DNA from: CAZPKH01 sp964587165
GTDB lineage: Bacteria > Bacteroidota > Bacteroidia > Bacteroidales > Muribaculaceae
NCBI GenBank assembly: GCA_964587165.1
Contig: CAZPKH010000004.1
Span: 14,148-78,147 of the forward strand
Length of the DNA: 64,000 nucleotides
Direction of reading: 5' to 3'
The notes under the pieces are model-generated. The model was not told the DNA's origin and ran no database searches. It worked only from the letters and a program-made list of their open reading frames with translations. A program made the position numbers and the translations under genes. Position 1 is the first letter of the stretch; the number at the start of each line of letters is the position of its first letter. Shown here one piece after another: positions 41,422 to 49,323 of the stretch.

Positions 41422-44076
41422 TTACTGTTTGCCTAACACGGCTGCGCGCATCGCGGCAAAGGCTTTGTCGAGACCTTCGGCATTCTTGCCACCGGCCTGA
41501 GCGAATCCGGCCTGACCGCCGCCACCGCCCTGTATCTCGCGGGCAGCCGCGCGCACTATTGCGCCGGCGTTGAGGCCGCGGGCGCTCACCAGATCGTCGG
41601 TTATCATCACAGTGAGAAGCGGTTTGTCGGATATATCTTTGGTAGCTCCGATGAACACGGTGCTCTCGGGGGAGTCGCGACGCACGGCAAAGGCAAGATT
41701 CTTCACCAGATCGGGCACGCGCACACCCTGCAGGGCGATGATGCGGAGGCCGTCGATCTCCTCTGCGTTGGCCACCATCTCGCGGCTGAGCGAGTTGATC
41801 CGCTCGGTCATGGCTTCCTGTGCCTCGTGGCGCAGGCGGTCGTTCTCCTCTATCGACTTGCGCAGGGCGGCTATCACATCGGGAGCGTTGTTGAAGAGCG
41901 CACGCACCTGCTGGAGGGTGTCGTTGACGGCATCGAATGCATCTTCGACTTTTTCGCCGGTGATCGCCTCGATGCGACGTATGCCGGCCGCAATCGAGCT
42001 TTCGGAGATGATGTGGATCATACCGATGTTGCCGGTATTGTCGACATGCGTGCCGCCGCAGAGCTCACACGACGAGCCGTAGCGTATCACACGCACCTCG
42101 TCGCCGTACTTCTCGCCGAAGAGAGCCATAGCACCCATATTGCGGGCTTCGGCGATAGGCACGTTGCGGTGCTCGTCGCGCGCCAGAGCCTGACGCACCT
42201 TGGCGTTGGCCAGATGCTCCACACGGCGCAGCTCGTCGGGGGTGAGTTTCTGGAAGTGCGAGAAGTCGAAACGGAGCAGGTCGGCCGACACGTACGAGCC
42301 TTTCTGCTCTACGTGCGTGCCGAGCACTTCGCGGAGCGCTTCGTGGAGCAGGTGTGTGGCGGTGTGGTTGGCCGACACGGCGGCGCGGTGTGCGGTGTCG
42401 ATGGCAGCGTGGACAGTGCCGCTGAGGTCGGCGGGTATTTTGGCTGCAAGATGCACGGCCATACCGTTCTCGCGCTTGGTGTCGTAGATTTCGATCACGG
42501 AGCCGTCGGCCATGGTGAGTGTGCCGCGGTCGCCCACCTGTCCGCCCATCTCGGCGTAGAACGGGCTCTGTGCGAGCACTATCTGGTAGAACTCTTTGTT
42601 TTTCTGCTTTACGTGGCGCCAGCGGAGCACTTCGGTGTCGACCTCGGAGCAGTCGTACCCTACGAACGACGGTTCGCCCTCGCGGAGCACCACCCAGTCG
42701 GTAGCTTCGACGGCGGCCGCATTGCGTGCACGCGCTTTCTGCGAATCCATCTCTTTCTTGAACCCTTCATGATCGAGAGTCATGCCGTTCTCTTTGAGTA
42801 TCAGTTCGGTGAGGTCGAGGGGGAATCCGTAAGTATCGTAGAGCGTGAACGCATCCTTGCCGGAGATTTCGGTCTTGCCGGCACGGCGAGTATCGGCCAT
42901 CACCACATCGAGCAGGGAGATACCTTTGTCGAGGGTGCGCAGGAATGCGTCCTCCTCCTCTTTGATCACCTTGATGATGAGGTCGCGCTGAGCCGGGAGC
43001 TCGGGGTAAGCCTCGCCCATCGACTCGATCAGGGTGTCGATGAGCTGATACATAAACGCCTCCTTGCGGCCCAGGAAGGTATAGCCGTAGCGCACGGCGC
43101 GGCGCAGTATCCGTCGGATCACATATCCGGCCTTGGCATTGGAGGGGAGCTGGGAGTCGGCTATGGAGAATGCTATGGTGCGCACATGGTCGGCCACCAC
43201 GCGCATGGCTATGTCGGCCTTCGGGTCGCTGCCGTAAGGTATGCCCGAGAGGGTGGCTATGGCCGAGATAAGGGGCGTGAATACGTCGGTATCGTAGTTG
43301 GAGGTTTTGCCCTGCAGAGCCATGCATAGACGCTCGAAACCCATGCCGGTGTCGATCACCTTGGCGGGGAGCGGCTCAAGCGAGCCGTCGGCCTTGCGGT
43401 TGTACTGCATGAACACGAGGTTCCATATCTCGATCACAAGAGGGTTGTCTTTGTTGACGAGCTCGGCACCCGACACTTTGGCACGCTCGCTGTCGGGGCG
43501 CAGGTCGATGTGTATCTCCGAGCAGGGGCCGCAGGGGCCGGTGTCGCCCATCTCCCAGAAGTTGTCGTGCTTGTTGCCGTTGATGATATGATCTTTGGGC
43601 AGGTGCTTCTCCCAATAGCCGGCAGCCTCGTCGTCGCGACCCAGACCTTCGGAGGGTGAGCCTTCGAACACGGTGGCATACAGCCTGTCGGGATCGAGGC
43701 CGAGCACGTCGACAAGATACTCCCACGCCCAGTCGATGGCCTGCTCCTTGAAGTAGTCGCCGAACGACCAGTTGCCGAGCATCTCGAACATTGTGTGGTG
43801 GTAGGTGTCCATGCCGACCTCCTCAAGGTCGTTATGCTTACCGCTCACGCGCAGACATTTCTGTGAATCGGCCACACGGGGCGATTTGGCCACGGCATTG
43901 CCGAGTATGATGTCCTTGAACTGGTTCATACCGGCGTTGGTAAACATCAGTGTGGGATCATCCTTGATTACCATCGGAGCCGAGGGCACGATCTTGTGAC
44001 CCTTAGAGCGGAAAAACTCTTTGAACGACTCGCGTATTTCCTTAGCTGTAAGCATATTCGGGTTGATTGATGACAT
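41422..44076 (-). CDS. alaS: Alanyl-tRNA synthetase
   Basis: Class II synthetase of 884 residues, normal length. The catalytic core has motif 1 (FFRSKGHKIVPSAPMV), GMNQFKDIILG and the Trp-containing FWEMGDTGPCGPCSEIH. The editing domain has the zinc motif NHTATHLLHEALREVLG and the SSCELCGGTHV cysteines. The C-Ala domain ends with GGGGGQAGFAQAGGKN. Promoter elements precede it at 44095-44125 on the minus strand. Confidence 0.98.
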   Translation of the reverse strand: MSSINPNMLTAKEIRESFKEFFRSKGHKIVPSAPMVIKDDPTLMFTNAGMNQFKDIILGNAVAKSPRVADSQKCLRVSGKHNDLEEVGMDTYHHTMFEMLGNWSFGDYFKEQAIDWAWEYLVDVLGLDPDRLYATVFEGSPSEGLGRDDEAAGYWEKHLPKDHIINGNKHDNFWEMGDTGPCGPCSEIHIDLRPDSERAKVSGAELVNKDNPLVIEIWNLVFMQYNRKADGSLEPLPAKVIDTGMGFERLCMALQGKTSNYDTDVFTPLISAIATLSGIPYGSDPKADIAMRVVADHVRTIAFSIADSQLPSNAKAGYVIRRILRRAVRYGYTFLGRKEAFMYQLIDTLIESMGEAYPELPAQRDLIIKVIKEEEDAFLRTLDKGISLLDVVMADTRRAGKTEISGKDAFTLYDTYGFPLDLTELILKENGMTLDHEGFKKEMDSQKARARNAAAVEATDWVVLREGEPSFVGYDCSEVDTEVLRWRHVKQKNKEFYQIVLAQSPFYAEMGGQVGDRGTLTMADGSVIEIYDTKRENGMAVHLAAKIPADLSGTVHAAIDTAHRAAVSANHTATHLLHEALREVLGTHVEQKGSYVSADLLRFDFSHFQKLTPDELRRVEHLANAKVRQALARDEHRNVPIAEARNMGAMALFGEKYGDEVRVIRYGSSCELCGGTHVDNTGNIGMIHIISESSIAAGIRRIEAITGEKVEDAFDAVNDTLQQVRALFNNAPDVIAALRKSIEENDRLRHEAQEAMTERINSLSREMVANAEEIDGLRIIALQGVRVPDLVKNLAFAVRRDSPESTVFIGATKDISDKPLLTVMITDDLVSARGLNAGAIVRAAAREIQGGGGGQAGFAQAGGKNAEGLDKAFAAMRAAVLGKQ

Positions 44077-44094
44077 GTTTATCTATTATGGCTA

Positions 44095-44125
44095 CAAATT
44101 TACTGAATTTCTGTCAAACGTCCAA
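44095..44125 (-). promoter_or_regulatory. alaS promoter
   Basis: On the minus strand TAAATTTG (44095-44102) matches the -7 element and TTG (44123-44125) lies 20 bp upstream at the -33 position. alaS starts 18 bp downstream. Confidence 0.65.
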
Positions 44126-44155
44126 TTTGCCGGGCCGAAAAGCGCCCGCGCAAAA

Positions 44156-44189
44156 GAGGCTGCACTCCCCGGGCGGGGTGTACAGCCTC
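44156..44189 (-). terminator. Terminator of the sigma factor gene
   Basis: Arms of 15 bases (44156-44170 and 44175-44189) with two mismatches and a G+C-rich core are followed by TTTT on the minus strand, 34 bp past the sigma factor stop codon. Confidence 0.75.
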
Positions 44190-44223
44190 AGTTTCATTCC
44201 GATATGTTGGGCGGGGGCGACCG

Positions 44224-45084
44224 TCACTGCCCGAGGTATGTCTTGAGCAGGCGCGACCGCTGGCCTTTGAGGCGGCGGATGGCTTTCTCCTTGATCTGGC
44301 GCACACGCTCGCGCGTGAGGTCGAACTTGGCGCCGATCTCTTCGAGGGTCATCTCCTGACAGCCGATGCCAAAGAACATTTTCAGAATCTCGCGCTCGCG
44401 CTCGTGCAGCTGCTTGAGGGCGCGATCCACCTCTTTGGAGAGAGACTCCTGGTTGAGCGAGGAGTCGGCCATGGGCGAATCGTCGTTGGTCAGCACATCG
44501 AGCAGGCTGTTGTCCTCACCCTCTACGAAGGGGGCGTCGACCGAGATGTGGCGGCCGGACACCTTGAGGGTATCGGCGATTTTGTCGACGGGCACTTCCA
44601 GGCGCTCGGCAAGCTCCTCGGGCGAGGGTCGGCGCTCGTTCTCCTGCTCGAATTTGGAGAGGGCTTTCGAGATTTTGTTAAGCGAACCGACCTGGTTGAG
44701 GGGGAGGCGCACGATGCGCGATTGCTCTGCCAAAGCCTGAAGTATCGACTGGCGGATCCACCATACGGCATACGATATGAACTTGAAGCCGCGTGTCTCG
44801 TCAAACTTCTGAGCAGCTTTGATCAGGCCGAGGTTTCCCTCGTTGATCAGGTCGGGCAACGAAAGGCCCTGATTCTGATACTGCTTGGCCACCGACACGA
44901 CAAAACGGAGGTTGGCGCGTGTGAGCTTTTCAAGCGCACGCTCGTCGCCCTGGCGTATGCGTTGGGCGAGTTCTACCTCCTCCTCCACGGAGATGAGCTC
45001 TTCGCGGCCTATCTCCTGCAGGTATTTGTCGAGAGATGCACTCTCGCGATTGGTAATCGATTTGGTGATTTTTAGTTGTCGCAT
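44224..45084 (-). CDS. rpoD: Primary RNA polymerase sigma factor (sigma-70 / sigma-ABfr type)
   Basis: Group 1 sigma factor of 286 residues. It lacks region 1.1, as in Bacteroidetes primary sigma factors. Region 1.2 begins SLDKYLQEIG; region 2 contains NLRFVVSVAKQYQNQGLSL and FISYAVWWIRQSI, the -10 recognition helix; region 3 covers LPLNQVGSLNKISKAL; region 4 ends in FDLTRERVRQIKEKAIRRLK, the -35 recognition helix. The start is placed at 45084 (MRQLKITKSI), three codons after an in-frame ATG, as in relatives. This sigma factor should read the TAnnTTTG promoters seen across the window. Confidence 0.95.
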   Translation of the reverse strand: MRQLKITKSITNRESASLDKYLQEIGREELISVEEEVELAQRIRQGDERALEKLTRANLRFVVSVAKQYQNQGLSLPDLINEGNLGLIKAAQKFDETRGFKFISYAVWWIRQSILQALAEQSRIVRLPLNQVGSLNKISKALSKFEQENERRPSPEELAERLEVPVDKIADTLKVSGRHISVDAPFVEGEDNSLLDVLTNDDSPMADSSLNQESLSKEVDRALKQLHEREREILKMFFGIGCQEMTLEEIGAKFDLTRERVRQIKEKAIRRLKGQRSRLLKTYLGQ

Positions 45085-45104
45085 CGTATACAAATTTAAG
45101 CACG

Positions 45105-45112
45105 CAAAGTTA
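45105..45112 (-). promoter_or_regulatory. -7 element for the sigma factor gene
   Basis: CAAAGTTA on the plus strand reads TAACTTTG on the coding strand, 20 bp upstream of the start. A second match (TAAATTTG, 45091-45098) lies closer to the start codon. No clear -33 element. Confidence 0.55.
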
Positions 45113-45202
45113 CAATTTTTCTGCGTGTTTCCGATAGTTTAAGTCTAATATTTTTGCACTTATAATAAGAAACGCAGCTTAAGCTGCTTTTATTGTACGA
45201 CA

Positions 45203-45237
45203 AATCCGGGCGCAGCCTGCTTTGGCGCGCCCGGATT
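45203..45237 (-). terminator. Hairpin downstream of mdh
   Basis: Perfect 11-bp arms (45203-45213 and 45227-45237) with a 13-base loop, 30 bp past the mdh stop. A shorter palindrome GCAGCTTAAGCTGC at 45174-45187 follows. No T-run adjoins the larger stem. Confidence 0.65.
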
Positions 45238-45267
45238 CGGATATTGTTGCGATGCTTTATGTCAGGA

Positions 45268-46269
45268 TCAGTCGATGTTGGGGTTGATCTTGTTCCAGTC
45301 GGCCACGGGGGGAAGTACGCCGAGGGCGATCACCTCGTCGCGGAGGGCGCAAAGGTGCTTGTAGCTCTCTTTGAGGGCAGCTTCCTCTTCGGGAGTGCCG
45401 TTGAGCTCTTTGTAGTGCACGCCGTCTTTTGTGATCTCGGTCTCCATAGCCATCATGATGTGGTCGAAGCCGTGAGAGTGTACGTATGTACCGGCAGGCC
45501 AAGCGAAGGGCTTGCCACCCATAGCTGCAGCGATCATCTCGATAGATACGTAAGCGGGGCTCTGGAACGACGAACGGCCGCGGAGGGCGATGATGTTGGC
45601 ACCGCCTTTTGTGACTTTCTCCTGGATCTCAGCCCACTTCTCGGTGGGGAGAGCCTCGGTGCCGATGAGCTCGATGAGGGGCTTGCCGTCGATTTTGGCG
45701 GTCGAAGCAAATACAGCCATCTGCTCGCCGTGTCCGCCGTATGTACGGCAGCCGGTGATCTTGTCGGGGCTGATCTTGAAGTATTTGGCGAGCTCTGAGC
45801 GCAGACGTGTGGAGTCGAGACCGGCGAGGGTAGCCACTTGCGAGGGTTTGAGGCCGGAGTAAAGGAGAGTGATCAGGCCGGTGATATCGGCGGGGTTGAA
45901 TATCACGACTACGAATTTGGCGTCGGGGCAGTAAGCTTTGACGTTTTTACCGAACTCCTCGGCGATGGCGGCGTTGCCTTTGAGAAGATCCTCGCGGGTC
46001 ATGCCTGCCTTGCGGGCTGCGCCACCCGACGATACGATATATTTAGCATCGGTGAGAGCCTCTTTGATGTCGGAAGTGAAGGTGATGTTGACGCCTTCGA
46101 AGCCGCAATGGAACAGCTCCTCAGCCACGCCCTCGAGTCCGGGGGCATAGGGATCGTAGAGGCAGATGTTGGGGGTGAGACCCATCATGATGGCAGTCTG
46201 AGCCATGTTAGAGCCGATCATACCGGCTGCACCGACGATAGTCAGTTTCTCGTTAGTCAAAAAGTTCAT
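45268..46269 (-). CDS. mdh: Malate dehydrogenase
   Basis: NAD-dependent malate dehydrogenase of the lactate/malate family, 333 residues, linking oxaloacetate and malate in the reductive branch used by Bacteroidales to make succinate and propionate. The Rossmann motif is VGAAGMIGSNMAQ. The mobile-loop Arg region SSGGAARKAGMTREDLL, the substrate Arg in GLDSTRLRSEL, and the catalytic His in YGGHGEQMAVF are visible. Monocistronic, with promoter and hairpin at its ends. Codon bias suggests high expression. Confidence 0.95.
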   Translation of the reverse strand: MNFLTNEKLTIVGAAGMIGSNMAQTAIMMGLTPNICLYDPYAPGLEGVAEELFHCGFEGVNITFTSDIKEALTDAKYIVSSGGAARKAGMTREDLLKGNAAIAEEFGKNVKAYCPDAKFVVVIFNPADITGLITLLYSGLKPSQVATLAGLDSTRLRSELAKYFKISPDKITGCRTYGGHGEQMAVFASTAKIDGKPLIELIGTEALPTEKWAEIQEKVTKGGANIIALRGRSSFQSPAYVSIEMIAAAMGGKPFAWPAGTYVHSHGFDHIMMAMETEITKDGVHYKELNGTPEEEAALKESYKHLCALRDEVIALGVLPPVADWNKINPNID

Positions 46270-46339
46270 AACTTACTGTTATATAGTTTTTAATAGTTGA
46301 ATAGTTTGTTTCGGTTAACTGATGTTCCTTTAGATAATG

Positions 46340-46347
46340 CAAAGATA
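46340..46347 (-). promoter_or_regulatory. -7 element for mdh
   Basis: CAAAGATA on the plus strand reads TATCTTTG on the coding strand, about 70 bp upstream of the mdh start. A TTTG (46372-46375) lies 24 bp upstream, slightly far for a -33 element. Confidence 0.5.
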
Positions 46348-46419
46348 GTATGAAAGTCGGAATTTCCGAGACAAATTAAGGAAATTTTTCCGCAACCGCA
46401 GTTTTTTCCTCTTTCAAGG

Positions 46420-47481
46420 TCAGAGATAAGCCTGCTCGACCTGTCCGACGAACGAGTCGTAGCTCATACATTCGTCGAAATAGCGGCGCCCGGCGGCACC
46501 GAGACGGCGGCGCAGTCCGGGGTCGTCGAGCAGTCGGGCGAGGGCGGCAGCCAGAGCATCGACATCGCCGGGAGGCACAAGCAGCCCGGTTACGCCGTCG
46601 GTGATATACTCGGGCTGGGCGCCGTTGTCGGAGGCCACCACGGCCACTCCCTGCTGCATATACTCCATGGGCGAGAGGGGGCACGCCTCGCGCACTATCG
46701 ATGGAGCCACGCCGATGTCGAAGCCCGCCACAAGCTGCTGCACATCGCTGCGGAAGCCGGTGAATGTGATGCGGTCGGCTATGCCGGCCCGGGCTGCGGC
46801 TTGCTTGAGACGCTCGATATAGTCGGCCGGCTTGCAGGCTCCCACAAATGTCATGTGCCACGGCCGGTCGGCCACCCGCGCAAGGGCTTCGATAAGCACG
46901 GCGCACCCTTTGGAGCGGCGTATGCGTCCGGTGAACCCTATCTGAACGGTATCGCCGGCGGTATCGTGACGGCTCCTGTCGGTCGGGATCGGGTGAATAC
47001 TGTTGATCACGGTGACACACCGCTGCTGCGGGAATCCGGGATTCGCCCCGGTCCAGAGCCTGCGGCTGAGGTCGGACACAAAGATGATGCGGTGCAATGA
47101 TGCAAGATAGCGGCGATCCCACAGCGGCGTGCGCGATGCGCGGGCGATATGGCGCGTGAGCACTATGCGCGGCGCAGCGGCGCAGCGACGCTGTGCCCTG
47201 ACGACCATCGGAAGATCGTGTATGTCGTGGATATGCACCGTATCGGCACCGTCGATGATATGCGTCAGAGCTTTTACGGAGCGGCTGTCGAAACGACCGC
47301 CGAGTTTCAGATACGTCAGGTCCAAGTCGTGCTCGGCATCAAGCCTGCGGGTCACGGCAGCGGCAGGTCTCGCCACAAACGCCACCTTATGGCCCCGCGA
47401 GGCCATTGTCTTCCCTAAGTCGAGGGCATATTGCTCTGCCCCACCCCAAATTTTTCCGGCGAGTATGTGTACTATCTTCAT
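46420..47481 (-). CDS. Glycosyltransferase family 4
   Basis: Cytosolic GT-B glycosyltransferase of 353 residues. The N-terminal Gly-rich motif AGKIWGGAEQYALDLGK fits acceptor-side GT4 enzymes. The C-terminal domain has the donor motif IGFTGRIRRSKGCAVLIEAL and the EX7E-type segment GVAPSIVREACPLSPMEYMQ. It is the last gene of the seven-gene lipopolysaccharide locus and abuts the LtaS-like gene with no spacer. Likely role: addition of a core or O-antigen sugar. Confidence 0.87.
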   Translation of the reverse strand: MKIVHILAGKIWGGAEQYALDLGKTMASRGHKVAFVARPAAAVTRRLDAEHDLDLTYLKLGGRFDSRSVKALTHIIDGADTVHIHDIHDLPMVVRAQRRCAAAPRIVLTRHIARASRTPLWDRRYLASLHRIIFVSDLSRRLWTGANPGFPQQRCVTVINSIHPIPTDRSRHDTAGDTVQIGFTGRIRRSKGCAVLIEALARVADRPWHMTFVGACKPADYIERLKQAAARAGIADRITFTGFRSDVQQLVAGFDIGVAPSIVREACPLSPMEYMQQGVAVVASDNGAQPEYITDGVTGLLVPPGDVDALAAALARLLDDPGLRRRLGAAGRRYFDECMSYDSFVGQVEQAYL

Positions 47482-49323
47482 TTACAGATGGGCCAGATGT
47501 GAGTAGAAATCGTGGAGTATGAACCGGCCGGTCTGCTCGCGTTCGCGGTCGGGAGTGCCGTCGACGGTGCGCGCGGCGATATTGTCGAAATCGGTGTACC
47601 CTCTGCTGTCGGCCACTACGAAGCCGTTGTTGTACACATGCATGGCAAACGGCCGGGTGTAAGTGTCGGCGAGCACATCGCGTGAATATCGGAAGTGCGA
47701 ATGGTCGATGCCGAGCTGGCCGAGCAGAGTGGCGGCGAGGTCGTTCTGCGACACCGGTGTGTCGATCACTCCTGAGCCCTCGACTGCACCCCCGAGCCAG
47801 AGCATCGGCACACGGGCGTGCCACTCGTGCGACAAAGGCTCGTCGGTGAGGTTGAGGCCGTGGTCGCCCACCACTATGATAAGGGTGTCGTCCCACTGCG
47901 GCATCCGGCGGAAACGGTCGATGAAGCGCCCGAAAGCATCGTCGGTATATGCGAAGGCGTTGGCTATCTTGTTTTCGTGACGGCTGAACGGCACTTCGTA
48001 CGGCTCGTGCGACGATAGGGTCTGCAGTGTCACAAACCACGGCCGGCCGGCGGCATCGATCGCGGGAATCTCGCTCAGGAGACGGTCGAACATCACATCG
48101 TCGTGCGCGCCCCAGCGGCAAGCCGGAGCCGACGAGGGGATATCGGCACGCTCGACAATACGGTCGTGGCCGGTGGCGAGATAGTACACCTTCTTGTTCA
48201 TCACCGCTAAGTTGCCGCCGTGGAAAGCAGCTGTGTGATACCCCGCCTGCTGCTTGAGGGTGCGGGGGAGTCCGGGCATGTGCTGCACCTTGTCGCTGTG
48301 GCGTATGGCCAGTGTGTCGGGCTGCCCGGGGTAGCCGCTGAATAGGGCAAGCAGAGCGCGGTCGGTGCGCTCGCCGGCGGAGTATACATTGGTGAACAGC
48401 CACCCTTGGCCCGACAATTCGTTAAGCCGCGGGGTCACGTCTTTTTTCCCCCCGAGGGGCTCCACATAGTAGCTGCCGAGACTCTCCCACATCACTACGA
48501 TGATATTCGGGCGGTCGGTGCGCAGCAGCCGTCGCTGCGGTGTGCCGGCTGTCGGGATCAGGGCTTCGACGGCCGATGCGCTCTCTGCATCGGTGGCGGT
48601 ATAGCGGTAGCGGCCTGCAAACTCCTCTTTCTCGCCCAACGAGGCTACGAATGAGTAGAGCGGACAGAGCGCCGCGTGGTTGTAGAACATGTTTGAGCTG
48701 TAGTAAGCCATGTTAGGCTTGTTGGGGTGGCGCTTCACACCGCGGATCACAGCCGCAAGAGCTCCGGCCATAAGAATAAACAGAAGCGACCAAAGCAACT
48801 TCCACCACCCTCCGGCAGGCATATGCCGGGTGAGATCTGCCACACGTATGTCGAGCCCGAAAAGTGCAAGGACACACCCTGCCAAGAGCAAAACTGCCGT
48901 CACGGCGAGCAGACCCTGCGCCGGAGTGACGCTTGCGGTAGCACCCTCGAAGGAGTGAAGATAGTTGAGCACGGATCGGTCGAGTTTCGACTTCCAGTGG
49001 CCGTAGAGAGCCGTATCAGCCAAAGCTACTATCGCGAAAATCAGGGCTATCAGAGCATCACCCCCCCACAGCACAGGGGTGATCCACTCTCCGGGCAGAA
49101 GCACATAGACCCACAGCAGCAGGAGCACAGGGGCTGTGAGAAAGGCTGCCCCTATCAGGTCGGTGGCATATCCGTGGCGCAACACTGCCGGATACGACGA
49201 CATCCCCCGCTGCTCGGCGTCGGCGTGGCGGTTAGCCCACAGAAACAGCGGCTTCTGCACAAAGGTGAACAGCCACACGCATATAGCGAAATGTATCAGC
49301 AGATATAGAACGACGGAAAGCAT
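47482..49323 (-). CDS. LtaS-like sulfatase-fold membrane transferase, copy 1
   Basis: Protein of 613 residues with about five N-terminal helices and an extracytoplasmic alkaline-phosphatase/sulfatase-fold domain from about residue 260. The core is like lipoteichoic acid synthase LtaS: PNIIVVMWESLGS (metal-binding Glu), GERTDRALLALFSG with the expected nucleophile Thr, AAFHGGNLAVMNK, TLQTLSSHEPYEVPF, and VVGDHGLNL (Asp-His metal ligands). Gram-negative relatives transfer phosphoglycerol or phosphoethanolamine to glycans or lipid A. It is 1 bp away from its paralogue, which overlaps it at 49323, in a Kdo/lipid A locus, suggesting lipopolysaccharide as acceptor. Confidence 0.87.
   Translation of the reverse strand: MLSVVLYLLIHFAICVWLFTFVQKPLFLWANRHADAEQRGMSSYPAVLRHGYATDLIGAAFLTAPVLLLLWVYVLLPGEWITPVLWGGDALIALIFAIVALADTALYGHWKSKLDRSVLNYLHSFEGATASVTPAQGLLAVTAVLLLAGCVLALFGLDIRVADLTRHMPAGGWWKLLWSLLFILMAGALAAVIRGVKRHPNKPNMAYYSSNMFYNHAALCPLYSFVASLGEKEEFAGRYRYTATDAESASAVEALIPTAGTPQRRLLRTDRPNIIVVMWESLGSYYVEPLGGKKDVTPRLNELSGQGWLFTNVYSAGERTDRALLALFSGYPGQPDTLAIRHSDKVQHMPGLPRTLKQQAGYHTAAFHGGNLAVMNKKVYYLATGHDRIVERADIPSSAPACRWGAHDDVMFDRLLSEIPAIDAAGRPWFVTLQTLSSHEPYEVPFSRHENKIANAFAYTDDAFGRFIDRFRRMPQWDDTLIIVVGDHGLNLTDEPLSHEWHARVPMLWLGGAVEGSGVIDTPVSQNDLAATLLGQLGIDHSHFRYSRDVLADTYTRPFAMHVYNNGFVVADSRGYTDFDNIAARTVDGTPDREREQTGRFILHDFYSHLAHL

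Noticed and set aside
41827..43329. 500-codon open frame antisense to alaS
   Set aside because: Shadow of alaS in G+C-rich DNA; no promoter and no recognisable domain.
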